From JACTUA01 sp964551875 (GTDB lineage: Archaea; Halobacteriota; Methanomicrobia; Methanomicrobiales; JACTUA01): a DNA stretch of 33,982 bases. Shown one piece after another: positions 1 to 9,200 of this stretch (positions within the stretch are counted from its first letter, which is position 1; every line of letters starts with the position of its first letter). The position numbers were made by a program, and so were the translations under genes. The stretch is taken from the NCBI GenBank assembly GCA_964551875.1, contig CAZKEV010000020.1:1-33982 (forward strand), read 5' to 3'. The notes under the pieces were generated by a model. That model saw nothing but the letters and a program-made list of their open reading frames with translations. It did no database searches and was not told the DNA's origin.

Positions 1-71
1 TGCGATAGCCGGGATTCGAACCCGGGCTAAAGGCTTGGGAAGCCTCTGTCCTGCCGCTAGACTACTATCGC
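1..71 (-). tRNA. tRNA-Gly (anticodon CCC)
   Basis: Read on the minus strand this folds as a full cloverleaf. A 7-bp acceptor stem pairs GCGATAG (71-65) with CTATCGC near position 2-8. The D arm has the GTCTAGCGGCAGGAC pattern. The anticodon stem GAGGC/GCCTT encloses loop TTCCCAA, with CCC at 39-37. The T arm is CCGGG-TTCGAAT-CCCGG. The discriminator base A is position 1, so a templated CCA, if present, would lie outside the window. No intron is visible. It reads in the same direction as the kinase gene upstream, whose stop is about 50 bp away. Confidence 0.95.
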
Positions 72-100
72 ATGGATTTTCTTAGAGTATGATTCCCTCC

Positions 101-110
101 TGCATATAGA
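101..110 (-). promoter_or_regulatory. TATA-like element upstream of tRNA-Gly
   Basis: On the minus strand the sequence TCTATATGCA lies about 30-38 nt before the mature 5' end of the tRNA. That is the expected distance for an archaeal TBP site driving a stable RNA. It sits in the short gap between the kinase stop and the tRNA. Placement is by motif and distance only. Confidence 0.45.
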
Positions 111-121
111 TTCTTTCTCTC

Positions 122-1603
122 TCACGCCGTGCAGCCCTTCCGGAGCGTGAACCGGATGGCCGCCCCTTTCCCCGGTTCCTTCTCCACCCTGTCCCCGACC
201 CAGATCCGGCCCCCGTAGCCCTCGATGATCATCCGGCAGATGTAGAGGCCGAGCCCCTTGCCGCTCCTCGTGGTCTTCCCCCGCTGGAACCGGTTGAAGA
301 TGACAAGTTTCAGCTCGTCGGGGATGCCCGGGCCGTTGTCCTCGACAGAGACGGTGACCTGATCCCCCACATCTGTCACCCGGATCCATACCCGGACCCC
401 CGGGCCCCCGAACTTGGCACTGTTGCCGATGAGGTTCCTGAAGACCTCCGAAATGAGGCTGTTGGCGCAGACCGAAGCGGTGGTCCCCTCATAGTGGAGG
501 GAGATATCCGGCTGGTGGTCGAGCTCCGACCTGATGACCGGGTCGAGGTCCATGACCCTGTTCTCCTGGGACCGCTCCTGGATCCTCCGGATGGTGGAGA
601 CATTATGGATGATCTCCACGCTCTTCGAGATGGCGCTCTCCAGCTTCCGAAGCATCTCCCTTCCCTTGTCTGTCACGAGCTCCCCGAGGAGCTGTGCATA
701 GCCGAGGGTCACCGTGTTTACGTTGTTGATATCATGGGACATGATATCGAGGTAGAGGTTCGCCCTTGTGTAGGCCTCGCCGAGCTCCTCCTGGAGGAGG
801 GCCTTTTTTACCCCGCTCCCGATGGCCCGGGAGACCGATTCGAGCATCCGCATCTCGTCCTTTGCGAGGGGGCTCGCTTTCCTGCACCCTGCGGTGATGA
901 CCCCGAGGAGCTGGGTTCCCGCAGGGAGGGGGATGACGACAAAGGACTGGATCCCCGGGAAGGGGATATCCCCGAAGAGGCGCCCCTCACACGTGATCTC
1001 CGGCACTCCTCCTGAGAGGATCCGCCGGCAGGGTTCACCCGTCAGGTCGATTGACCCAAGCTCCTTTTGGGTGGTATCCGGGATGCCCTCCTGGTAGCGC
1101 AGGAAGGCCCGCCTCCCTTCCTGATCCACGAGGAAAACCATCACTATCTCGGATGCGAGGATCTCACGGATCCTCTTCCCTGATGTCGAGAGGATCTCAT
1201 CCAGGGTCGCCGAGGTCGACGCGGCGGCGATGATCTCGTTCATCGCCGAGAGGATCTGGTTCCTGCGCTCCAGGTTCCCGGACAGGTACGATATGATGGC
1301 CGCCACCCAGATGAAGACGAGGACACGGATGAGGGCTTTTACCAGGGGATCGATCGCAAACCCCGTGAGGGTGAAGACAAGCCCTGCATAGATCACACCG
1401 AGAAGACCTGCGAATACAAGCGCCCTCCTCGGATTCCGGTACGCGTTCAGGAGGATGGGGAGATAGTAGAGGTGCGGGAAGACATCGGTCATCTCCCTCG
1501 TCAGACTGACGATGGTGACAAGGATCGCAAGGAGGGAGGTGATGGGTATGGAGACGGCCCAGAGGATCTTCATGATATCCTCGTCCGAGATCTTCCCGAC
1601 CAT
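122..1603 (-). CDS. Membrane-bound sensor histidine kinase with GAF domain
   Basis: A 493-aa sensor kinase predicted to sit in the cytoplasmic membrane and autophosphorylate on histidine. Residues about 12-110 form about four hydrophobic helices with short loops, so it probably senses in or near the membrane. Residues about 115-260 look like a GAF domain. The phosphoacceptor is in MSHDINN (His280). The ATPase domain follows with an N-box (NLIGNSAKF), DNGPGIP and GKGLGLYICR. No response regulator gene is adjacent, as is common for methanogen kinases. I chose the ATG at 1603 because the reading frame upstream of it overlaps the ribosomal S15 gene and encodes no recognisable domain. A TATA-like CCTATATGG lies about 45 nt upstream. 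Signal and partner are unknown. Confidence 0.88.
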   Translation of the reverse strand: MVGKISDEDIMKILWAVSIPITSLLAILVTIVSLTREMTDVFPHLYYLPILLNAYRNPRRALVFAGLLGVIYAGLVFTLTGFAIDPLVKALIRVLVFIWVAAIISYLSGNLERRNQILSAMNEIIAAASTSATLDEILSTSGKRIREILASEIVMVFLVDQEGRRAFLRYQEGIPDTTQKELGSIDLTGEPCRRILSGGVPEITCEGRLFGDIPFPGIQSFVVIPLPAGTQLLGVITAGCRKASPLAKDEMRMLESVSRAIGSGVKKALLQEELGEAYTRANLYLDIMSHDINNVNTVTLGYAQLLGELVTDKGREMLRKLESAISKSVEIIHNVSTIRRIQERSQENRVMDLDPVIRSELDHQPDISLHYEGTTASVCANSLISEVFRNLIGNSAKFGGPGVRVWIRVTDVGDQVTVSVEDNGPGIPDELKLVIFNRFQRGKTTRSGKGLGLYICRMIIEGYGGRIWVGDRVEKEPGKGAAIRFTLRKGCTA

Positions 1604-1643
1604 AGGAATACCTGTTCCCTTATCGTACCTTGGAATGGGGACT

Positions 1644-1652
1644 CCATATAGG
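1644..1652 (-). promoter_or_regulatory. Probable TATA box for the histidine kinase
   Basis: CCTATATGG on the minus strand is centred about 45 nt upstream of the kinase ATG, in the 249-bp divergent gap shared with rps15. This would give a leader of roughly 20 nt. Assigned by motif and spacing only. Confidence 0.4.
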
Positions 1653-1710
1653 CTCCCCCTCAAAATGGGACAAACGGCCAGCGATACGCTTATCACCGGG
1701 CCCGGAAAAC

Positions 1711-1718
1711 GTATATCT
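1711..1718 (+). promoter_or_regulatory. Possible TATA box for the rps15 operon
   Basis: GTATATCT, preceded by a short A-run, is the best TATA-like site on the plus strand between the divergent kinase and rps15. It would start transcription near 1740 and leave an untranslated leader of about 110 nt, which is long for an archaeal gene. The real site could be closer to rps15. Nothing else is seen in this 249-bp gap. Confidence 0.3.
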
Positions 1719-1852
1719 GCACCCGAGCAGGGTGCCGGCGATTGTAAGTCCGACGTGCCTTCGGGCATGGCCCAGAGGATGGGCTCCGGGATTACTGAAG
1801 AGCTGTTCCATGCTCTTTTCCCGACTTGCAGTCCCCTTTCAGGGAGGTAACT

Positions 1853-2311
1853 ATGGCGAGAATGCATGCCCGCCGGAGAGGCAAGGCAGGGTCGGTTCGT
1901 CCCTACCGGAAAGAACCCCCGGCCTGGTCCAACACCAACGCAAAGGAGATCGAGAAGGTCATCAGGGAAGAACGGAAGCAGGGCAGATCCGCGGCCGAGA
2001 TCGGCCTCCTGCTCAGGGACAAGTTCGGGGTACCGGACGTGAAGCTCGCGACCGGGAAGCGCCTCGGCCAGATGCTCAAGGAGATGGGGATGGAGTCCAG
2101 GATTCCCGAGGATCTCCGGAACCTCATCGTGAAGGCCCTCGGCCTGCGCAAGCACCTGGCCCAGAACAAGAACGACCTGCACAACAAGCGGCAGCTCCAG
2201 CTCATCGAGTCCAAGGTGCGGAGGCTGGTGAAGTACTACGTCAGGGCAGGGTCGCTCCCGCAGGACTGGACCTACAAGCCGGAGACCGCCGAGATCCTCC
2301 TCTCCCGATGA
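1853..2311 (+). CDS. rps15: Small-subunit ribosomal protein S15 (uS15, archaeal type)
   Basis: A 152-aa ribosomal protein that binds 16S rRNA in the platform of the small subunit. The N-terminus MARMHARRRGKAGS and the internal block HLAQNKNDLHNKRQLQLIES are characteristic of archaeal/eukaryotic uS15, which carries an N-terminal extension absent from bacterial S15. The start at 1853 is fixed by a strong Shine-Dalgarno sequence, GGGAGGT, seven or so bases upstream. It is the first gene of a plus-strand operon with a DHH protein, pcc1, serS and rps3ae. The spacing to the DHH gene is only 4 nt, so co-translation is likely. Confidence 0.97.
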   Translation: MARMHARRRGKAGSVRPYRKEPPAWSNTNAKEIEKVIREERKQGRSAAEIGLLLRDKFGVPDVKLATGKRLGQMLKEMGMESRIPEDLRNLIVKALGLRKHLAQNKNDLHNKRQLQLIESKVRRLVKYYVRAGSLPQDWTYKPETAEILLSR

Positions 2312-2315
2312 GAAT

Positions 2316-3530
2316 ATGCCTCTGGAAGCCGATGCAGAACAGCTCGCTCTCCACCTCCTCGCGCAGGAGTTCGTGGAGATCTATGCCCACCACGATGCTG
2401 ACGGGATCGCGGCAGGGGCGATCATCGCGACAGCAATGCACCGGGCGGGCCGGCCTTTCAGGCTCCGGTGCACTCCAAGGATCACCCCTGCGGATCTCAC
2501 CGGCGAGGCAGGCGTGCTCCTCTGCGACTTCGGTGCCTCCCGCGAGGACCTCCCTCCCCATGTCATGGTCATCGATCACCACCCGCCCCGGTTCGACGGG
2601 GAGTTCCACGTGAACCCGGCCCTTGCCGAACCCTCGGGCGGGGGCGAGGTCCCTGCCTCGGGTGCCGCGTACCTGGTGGCCCAGCACATGGGCGAGAACC
2701 GCGACCTCGCGGGGATCGCCCTCGTCGGGATGATTGGCGACAACCAGGAATGGTCGGGTGCAAACCGCGGGATCCTGAACGACGGGATAGCGAACGGGTA
2801 CATCACCACGGGAAGGGGCATCCTGCTTCCCGGGAGGGACCTTACCGAGGCCCTTACCCTCGCCACCCGTCCCTACCTTGATGGGATCAGCGGGGACGAG
2901 GCGGCCGCGAGGAAGCTCGTGGAGGAGTGCAGCCCCGAAGGGAAGATCTCTCTCGATGCCCTCCTCTCCCTTGTCGTCCTCAGGGCAGGGACCTCAGTGG
3001 TTGCCGGTGCACTCGAATCCATCTACGGCGATACCTATACCCTTGAGAAGGAGGCCATCGCGGATCTCCACACTCTTGCCGCCGTGGTGGACGCCTGCGG
3101 GAGGGCGGGGATGGGAGGCTTTGCCGCCTCCCTCCTCCTCTCCCGCCGGGCACCTGAGCATGAGGCCTGGGAGGCCCTCCGTTCCTATCGTGCGAAGGTG
3201 ATCGCTGCAATCCGCTCGGCGCAGCCCCTCGACGTCGACGGGTGGTACGGTGTCGGCGATGCATCGGTGAACGGGCCGGTCGCCGACGCCCTCGTCCTCT
3301 CGAGGGGAGGGGAGAGGCCGGTCTTCGTCTTCTCGCCCGGGGAGGGGGTCTGGCATATCTCTGCCCGTTGCCCGGCAGGTGTGCGGATGGATCTCGAGAA
3401 GGTCATCCGCGACCTCGCCCGGAGCTGCGACGGGGATGGCGGTGGCCACCGGTGCAGGGCGGGGGCCACCATCAGCGCCCGGTACCTCGACCAGTTCAGG
3501 AAGGGGCTCGCGGAGGCGATGGCCGCATGA
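2316..3530 (+). CDS. DHH-family phosphoesterase, RecJ-like
   Basis: A 404-aa protein of the DHH/DHHA1 superfamily, which comprises metal-dependent nucleases and phosphodiesterases. Visible motifs are HHDADG (residues 25-30), CDFG (70-73), the DHH triad within VIDHH (85-89), and a C-terminal GDGGGH (about residue 374) typical of DHHA1 substrate-binding domains. Archaeal proteins of this type include RecJ homologues such as GAN, which associates with GINS at the replication fork. Whether this copy is a nuclease or a nanoRNase-like enzyme cannot be decided from sequence alone. It follows rps15 by 4 nt, and its TGA overlaps the pcc1 ATG (ATGA). The order rps15-DHH-pcc1 is a recurring euryarchaeal arrangement. 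Confidence 0.9.
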   Translation: MPLEADAEQLALHLLAQEFVEIYAHHDADGIAAGAIIATAMHRAGRPFRLRCTPRITPADLTGEAGVLLCDFGASREDLPPHVMVIDHHPPRFDGEFHVNPALAEPSGGGEVPASGAAYLVAQHMGENRDLAGIALVGMIGDNQEWSGANRGILNDGIANGYITTGRGILLPGRDLTEALTLATRPYLDGISGDEAAARKLVEECSPEGKISLDALLSLVVLRAGTSVVAGALESIYGDTYTLEKEAIADLHTLAAVVDACGRAGMGGFAASLLLSRRAPEHEAWEALRSYRAKVIAAIRSAQPLDVDGWYGVGDASVNGPVADALVLSRGGERPVFVFSPGEGVWHISARCPAGVRMDLEKVIRDLARSCDGDGGGHRCRAGATISARYLDQFRKGLAEAMAA

Positions 3531-3751
3531 TATCCGTGAACGGGACTATCACAACCATCCACCACGATCCTGAGAGGGTCGCCCGCTCCCTTGCACCGGA
3601 CAACCTCGCGTCCATGAAAACAACCGCGGGAGACGGCGTGGTAATCACGAGGATATCGGGAGAGAACCTTCGGTCCATCATCGCATCGGTGGATGACTAC
3701 CTCATGAACCTGGCAATCGTGGAGGACGTATGCACGTGCACTTCGCCCTGA
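3527..3751 (+). CDS. pcc1: KEOPS complex subunit Pcc1
   Basis: A 74-aa protein resembling Pcc1, the small dimerising subunit of KEOPS. KEOPS makes the N6-threonylcarbamoyl-adenosine modification of ANN-decoding tRNAs. The C-terminal half, with LRSIIASVDDYLMNL, matches the helix that Pcc1 uses for dimerisation and Kae1 binding. The length fits the family (about 75-90 aa). The start ATG overlaps the stop of the DHH gene by 4 nt, and the 3' end overlaps the first 22 nt of serS, so it is embedded in a translationally coupled chain. No Kae1 or Bud32 gene lies in the window. The call rests on short-motif resemblance plus the conserved gene position after rps15 and DHH. Confidence 0.8.
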   Translation: MISVNGTITTIHHDPERVARSLAPDNLASMKTTAGDGVVITRISGENLRSIIASVDDYLMNLAIVEDVCTCTSP

Positions 3752-5244
3752 AGGCCGATCTTTACTTCAGCAACGAGCTCGGGCCTGACGCCAGGTCGGC
3801 GGTGGACGTCGCAGTAAAAGAGGCGAACGGGCAGGTCTTTTGCCGGGGAGTCCCGAATGGCGTCCCGCCGGAGGAGATCGGGCGGATCACCCTCTGGGAG
3901 GTGGAAGAGAATATCCTCTTCCTGGAGATCGAGAGCGGCGGGTACACGAGGGCCCATGACGCCCTCTTCAGGTTCAGGAAGCTGCTCGGTTCGTCCCTGG
4001 GGAAGCACCACCTGGGCCTCCGTGAGATAAAGGTCAGGGAGTTCCGGGTCAGCCTTACAGGGGAGATCCCTGAGTCAGCAATCCCGCGCATCCCCTTCAT
4101 CAGCAAGGTGAAATGCGGGGATGGCAGGGTGGTCCTCGACCTCCAGGTCACCACGCAGGACCTGGAGAACCGCGTCCCAGACAGGATCGTGAAGCTCATC
4201 GAGGAGAAGGTCCAGGCGGCAGGCTACGGGGGGAAGACCGAGCACTGGGAGCTCCTGTACGAGAGCCCGAAGAAGGAGCGGGTGTATACCGGCAACCCGA
4301 CCGAGGAGATGGAGAAGCGCCACTGGATTCGCCACGGCTCCTCCAGGGGGCAATGGATCTTCGGGCCCCAGCCGATCCAGCTCTTCAGGGCATTTACTGC
4401 AATCGTTGAGGAGGAGATCATAAAACCCCTCGGGTTCTCCGAGATGGTCTTCCCCAAGCTGGACACCTGGGATGTCCTCGCCAGGTCAGGGCACGCGAAG
4501 GGGGTCTACCCTGAGATCTACTATGTCTGCACCCCGAAGACCCGGGATCCCGGCTTCTGGGAGGATGTCGCAGACTACTTCAAGGTGACCGGGGAGGTCC
4601 CCGTGGAGATGCTCCGCGAACGGATCGACGGGCCCATCGGTGCCCTCTGCTATGCCCAGTGCCCGTCCTTCTGGCCCTTTGTCCAGGGGAGGACCGTCGC
4701 AAACTCATCCCTCCCGGTAAGGATCTTCGACCGGAGCGGGACATCCCACCGGTACGAGAGCGGGGGGATCCACGGGATCGAGCGGGTGGACGAGTTCCAC
4801 CGGATCGAGATCGTCTGGTTCGGCACCGTCGATCAGACAACGAAACTGGCAGGGGACCTCCACCAGGCCTATGCCCGGGTCTTCAACGAGCTCCTGGAGC
4901 TCGAGTGGCGCTGCGCGAAGGTCACCCCCTGGTTCATGGCCCAGGAGGGGATGGTCGGCACCTGCGGGTGCGATGCCGTCGGGACAACCGACTACGAGGC
5001 CTACCTGCCCTATAGCGACGCCTGGCTCGAGTTCCAGAACGTCTCGGTGAACGGGGACAAGTACCCGAAGGGCTTCAACGTGAAGATCCAGAGCGGCGGG
5101 GAGTGCTGGTCAGGCTGCTCGGGCATCGGCCTCGAGCGGTGGACCGCCGCCTTCCTCGCCCAGAAGGGCTTTGATCCGGTGAAGTGGCCCGAAGCGGTTG
5201 TACAGCGTGTGGGAACATTGAACGAGGTATTCAGATTCCTGTGA
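3730..5244 (+). CDS. serS: Type-2 (methanogen) seryl-tRNA synthetase
   Basis: A 504-aa enzyme charging tRNA-Ser with serine. It is the rare type-2 SerRS of methanogens, which differs from the canonical enzyme in its N-terminal tRNA-binding domain and in using an active-site zinc. Length and layout fit: an N-terminal domain of about 165 residues, then class II catalytic motifs. The motif-2 region is visible (RSGTSHRYESGG) and motif 3 is GIGLERW near the C-terminus. Candidate zinc ligands are Cys in CYAQCPSF, Glu in HRYESGG and Cys in GECWSGC, as in the Methanosarcina enzyme. The ATG at 3730 has GGAGG just upstream and overlaps pcc1. This gene is strong evidence that the organism is a methanogen. 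Confidence 0.95.
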   Translation: MHVHFALKADLYFSNELGPDARSAVDVAVKEANGQVFCRGVPNGVPPEEIGRITLWEVEENILFLEIESGGYTRAHDALFRFRKLLGSSLGKHHLGLREIKVREFRVSLTGEIPESAIPRIPFISKVKCGDGRVVLDLQVTTQDLENRVPDRIVKLIEEKVQAAGYGGKTEHWELLYESPKKERVYTGNPTEEMEKRHWIRHGSSRGQWIFGPQPIQLFRAFTAIVEEEIIKPLGFSEMVFPKLDTWDVLARSGHAKGVYPEIYYVCTPKTRDPGFWEDVADYFKVTGEVPVEMLRERIDGPIGALCYAQCPSFWPFVQGRTVANSSLPVRIFDRSGTSHRYESGGIHGIERVDEFHRIEIVWFGTVDQTTKLAGDLHQAYARVFNELLELEWRCAKVTPWFMAQEGMVGTCGCDAVGTTDYEAYLPYSDAWLEFQNVSVNGDKYPKGFNVKIQSGGECWSGCSGIGLERWTAAFLAQKGFDPVKWPEAVVQRVGTLNEVFRFL

Positions 5245-5259
5245 AGAGAAGGTGAAGAT

Positions 5260-5937
5260 ATGGTAAAGAAAAGTCAGATTGGAAGAAAGGTTGAGGGATG
5301 GAAGGCGAAGGGCTGGTACAAGATCCATGTCCCCGATGTCTTTGGCAAGACCTACATCGGCGATACCATCTCGAACGATCCGGACACCGTGATGGGGCGG
5401 ATCCTCCAGACGACCCTCGGCGAGATCATCCAGGACTACACGAAGCAGCACATCAAGATCAGGGTGAAGGTGACGAGCGTCGCGGGGGATGCTGCCTACA
5501 CGGAGTTTGTCGGCCACGAGCTGACCCGGGACTACATGCGCTCCATGGTCAAGCGGCGCACCTCCCGGATCGATACCATCCTCCCGGTCAAGACAAAGGA
5601 CGGGAAGATCCTCCGGATCACCATGACCTGCCTCACCCTCACAAGGGCGAACCTCTCCCAGGTGCATGCCATAAGGAGCGCGATGACCCAGTTCATCCAG
5701 TCCTCTGCAGCCTCGAGGGAGTTCGCGGCTTTCGTAAAGGAGATGGTCTCAGGGGAGATCACGAAGGAGCTCTTCAAGCTCGTGAAGCCCATCTACCCGC
5801 TGCGGCGGGTCGAGATCATCAAGTCCCGGGTCGAGCCCGAGGCAAGGGCAGTGGCGAGTGTCCCTGCCGGGGAACCGGTCGAGGAGAAGGCAGAGCCGAA
5901 GCCGGAGGAGAAGGCCGAGGCTCCGGCCCCCGCGTGA
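5260..5937 (+). CDS. rps3ae: Small-subunit ribosomal protein S3Ae (eS1)
   Basis: A 225-aa ribosomal protein found in archaea and eukaryotes but not bacteria. The N-terminus MVKKSQIGRKVEGWKAKGWY, the VFGKTYIGDT block and ELTRDYMRSMVKRRTSRID are family hallmarks. The last 30 or so residues are an acidic/Ala-Pro tail rich in EEKAEPKPEE, typical of flexible archaeal ribosomal extensions. An AAGGTGA Shine-Dalgarno site sits 5 nt before the ATG. It is the last gene of the rps15 operon, 15 nt after serS, and is followed by a hairpin and T-run. Confidence 0.97.
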   Translation: MVKKSQIGRKVEGWKAKGWYKIHVPDVFGKTYIGDTISNDPDTVMGRILQTTLGEIIQDYTKQHIKIRVKVTSVAGDAAYTEFVGHELTRDYMRSMVKRRTSRIDTILPVKTKDGKILRITMTCLTLTRANLSQVHAIRSAMTQFIQSSAASREFAAFVKEMVSGEITKELFKLVKPIYPLRRVEIIKSRVEPEARAVASVPAGEPVEEKAEPKPEEKAEAPAPA

Positions 5938-5961
5938 AAGGGCCCTCTTCACACAGGAATC

Positions 5962-6000
5962 CGGGGGGAGGACCCCCCGTTCCCGCACGCACCTTTTTTT
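5962..6000 (+). terminator. Hairpin plus T-run terminator after rps3ae
   Basis: A perfect 7-bp stem (CGGGGGG/CCCCCCG at 62-68 and 73-79 of the 5900s) with a 4-nt AGGA loop is followed 15 nt later by a run of seven T at 5994-6000. It lies 24 nt after the rps3ae stop, where base composition changes to AT-rich. Archaeal termination depends mostly on the T-run; the hairpin may protect the 3' end. Confidence 0.65.
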
Positions 6001-6119
6001 CATCACAATTGGAGGACTTGCCTCACAAGCCCATTTTAAAAAGAAATAAGGCGAAATATATTACCTTGCCAATGTAACTCAATACAATTGATAGAATTCC
6101 GATTCGGATCAATAAATTA

Positions 6120-6128
6120 ATATATAAA
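6120..6128 (+). promoter_or_regulatory. TATA box for the giant surface-protein gene
   Basis: ATATATAAA is an excellent archaeal TATA match inside an AT-rich stretch (6030-6130). Transcription would begin near 6150, leaving a leader of about 105 nt before the chosen ATG at 6256. A second, weaker site (AAATATATTA, about 6054-6063) lies further up. The 318-bp gap 5938-6255 holds the rps3ae terminator, these sites and the leader. No RNA gene or short ORF with a good start was recognised in it. Confidence 0.55.
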
Positions 6129-6255
6129 GAACCCTATTTACCCTTGCTCGCGGGGCTTCACACCCGACATTCAGCCTGCAGTATGGTGCTCAGTGTTCCT
6201 CTTCCTTGCTGCCTCGGAGAACTGACGAACCTCTTGGTGTAGGTTGGTGAGGGGA

Positions 6256-9200
6256 ATGGAAGGAAAATCACGCATGAGGTATATTGTCGTTTTATTGATA
6301 TTTTTATCCGTTATTTGTCAGGCCAATGCCGATGAAGCCGCTGGAGAATTAACTGCGATGGGGGTTGCTCCAGGAGTGGCCCTAATTGGTGATCGGCATA
6401 TCACTGCCCTGTTTTCCCAGGAGGGAAAACTAGTTACATTTTTCTATCCCACCGTCGGAGCATATGATTTCGTACCTTACTATACAGGACAGGATAGAAA
6501 TGCACCTTTTTACGGTGCTCCGAAACATATGGGTGCATTTCTTGGCCTGGTAGATCTGCAATCATCCCCAAATACTGTATTCTGGTTACCGGATTCGTCA
6601 TTACCAACCATCGATCATTTATCGAGTGTTCCGGAATTTACGTTCTATTATCCAGAACACCAGCGCATCCAGGTTGACATGACAGTGTATTCTCCTGTCG
6701 ATAAGTTCTTGTTTGATGAACAAGGATTGAACTCTATTGTATACAACGTAAAAGTTAGGAATACCGAAGCTCAAGACCGAACAATCGGCTTAGCATATTA
6801 CGCATTTTTTGATCCATCAGATATCAATCAAAAACCATTTGCTTATGACGGTATTTTGGAACCCGTTTTACATACCGAAGCGAAATCGGGATGGAACAAT
6901 ACGGGATCAGCAACTGTTCGTTGCGAGGATAACTCGTGCATTTGGACAAAAACCGAGTCCCCATTTACCATTGGATTTACCTCAGATCTGCCCGCCTCAG
7001 ATTTATTGTATTATCAACAAGGTGCGGCAGACACACGCGGAAAATCGGAAATTGGCGCTTATAGCGATCAATATCCAATTCCCTCGGAAGGAACTCCTGT
7101 ACCGGAACCACTCCCTCCTGCCCCATCTTCCCTTGGGGAGAAAAATGCAATTATGATCTGGAAGCTTGACATTCCCGCAGGTGAAACGAGGTTTTTAAGA
7201 ATTATTGTATCAGCAGGGGATTCTTATCAGGAGACAAAAAACCGCCTTGAGGACCTCAAAACCAGAGATACGTATTCATTGAACACCGAAACAATTGTGC
7301 GTTGGAGTGACTTCCTTTCCCAACTTCATCGAAACCCCTTTTACAACAAATTATCTCCTGAAGATCAGGTAAAAATGGACTGGTGGACCATGACGATAGC
7401 GCTCATGGCCGATGCAAAAACCGGAGCTATCATCGGGGCCCCCACGCTAACTCCAAAATATTACGGGTCATGGCCACGTGATGGGGTTGACCAAGCAATT
7501 GTATGGACCGCTCTCGGTTATCAGGAGATCGCGGAAAAATATTATGTGTACCTATTTAATCTGGAGGATTTCAAGAGCACCGATAGATGGTTCCAAAACT
7601 ATGATAGCGATACGGGTAAATATGTTGGGTTCCCGGTCCCACCCGATATTTTTGGAATCCCGGTCCAGCACCCCCAATGGGGCACCAATGTAAGAGATCT
7701 AAATGATCCGAATAATGGGATGGTTTTAGAAGAAGATCAGATGGGAATGGTGATGCTGGGACTTTGGTATTATAACAAGGAATTTGGAAAAAACCCAGGA
7801 GGGATAGATGAGACCAAGATACGAAAACTCGCGGATTACATAAAAAATAGTATTTTAAACAATGATGAAAGCGAAAAACTCTTTGATATGCCTCCAACGA
7901 TTGTAATTGACCTCTGGGGGAATAGGTATGAAATTCTATCCAGGCCAATCTTTTCAAGTTCACACGGAGGACTCATCCGACCCTCAAGCGATTCTTATGA
8001 ATTTCCCGGGGAAATCTCAAATCTAATGGATGTGCCGAAATTATTTGTAAATATAAATTTACACTTATTCGCCGATCAACCTCGCCTGTTCGCAGTGAGA
8101 CAATCTTCACAAACAAATTTCCTTGGGGCAAGTGCGCTGATTGCCGCGTCCGATTTGTTAAACGACCCTTCGTTTAAGGACGCCGGTTACAAGCTGCGAG
8201 ATAGATCTGAAGCAATATTCTTCAATGATATAGCTAATCCCATGGATCAAGGCATTGATCCGGGGTCGCATTTTATAACTGCATGGAGCACCAACCACGA
8301 TTCCTCACATTTGACCATGCCATATGACTTCCCTGGTGACCTTTCAACATTTCTTGCCTGGCCAGTTCAAGCCTTTCCTTATGACAACCCAAAATTGATA
8401 CAGCATCGTCTTTGGGTGGAAAATAAATTTGATACAACCGTAGAAACAACAGATTTTAATCGCTTTTTTACCACCGGACTCGTAACTTTGGATATTTATA
8501 AAAATATTGCAGAGGATTCAGGTTCAAGTCTGTATCTCAACCGGGCTTTGACGGGAATTGATACGGATAGAATCAGGAATGATTATCTCCCCGAGAATGT
8601 GCACCCCCGTGTTCCTGGAACAGACAGCTATAAGGAACACGATGCAACTACAAAACCCCTTGGGCAGAATCATGCATTTGCTATCATGGATCTCCTTACC
8701 AAAGCGGGCTATAAGCCACCAACTCTCTACGCCCCCTCGAACAAATTTAAAATTATCCGAGTATCAGTCTCTTCCGATGGTTCAGAGGGTAATTACGGCG
8801 GTATTAGACCAAGTATCTCCGCCGATGGGCGGTTCGTGGCATTTGAATCCGATGCCACCAATCTTGTGAACGGGGATACGAATGGAAAAGAGGATATTTT
8901 CCTCCATGATCGGATAACCGGTGAAACCTCGCTGGTATCGGTCTCTTCGGGGGGTGGTCAGGGAAATGGCGGCAGTTATACACCAAGCATCTCCGCCGAC
9001 GGGCGGTTCGTGGCATTTGAATCCGATGCCTCCAATCTGGTGAGCGGGGATACGAATAGATTGAGGGATGTTTTCCTCCATGATCGGATCACCGGCGAAA
9101 CCTCGCTGGTATCGGTCTCTTCGGGGGGTGTACAGGGAATATGGGGCAGTGCAGAAGCAAGCATCTCTGCCGATGGGCGGCTCATTGTATTTGTATCAGA

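Noticed and set aside
1604..2182. Upstream extension of the histidine kinase reading frame to about 686 residues
   Set aside because: It runs antisense through rps15 and adds low-complexity sequence without domains; the ATG at 1603 gives a normal membrane sensor.
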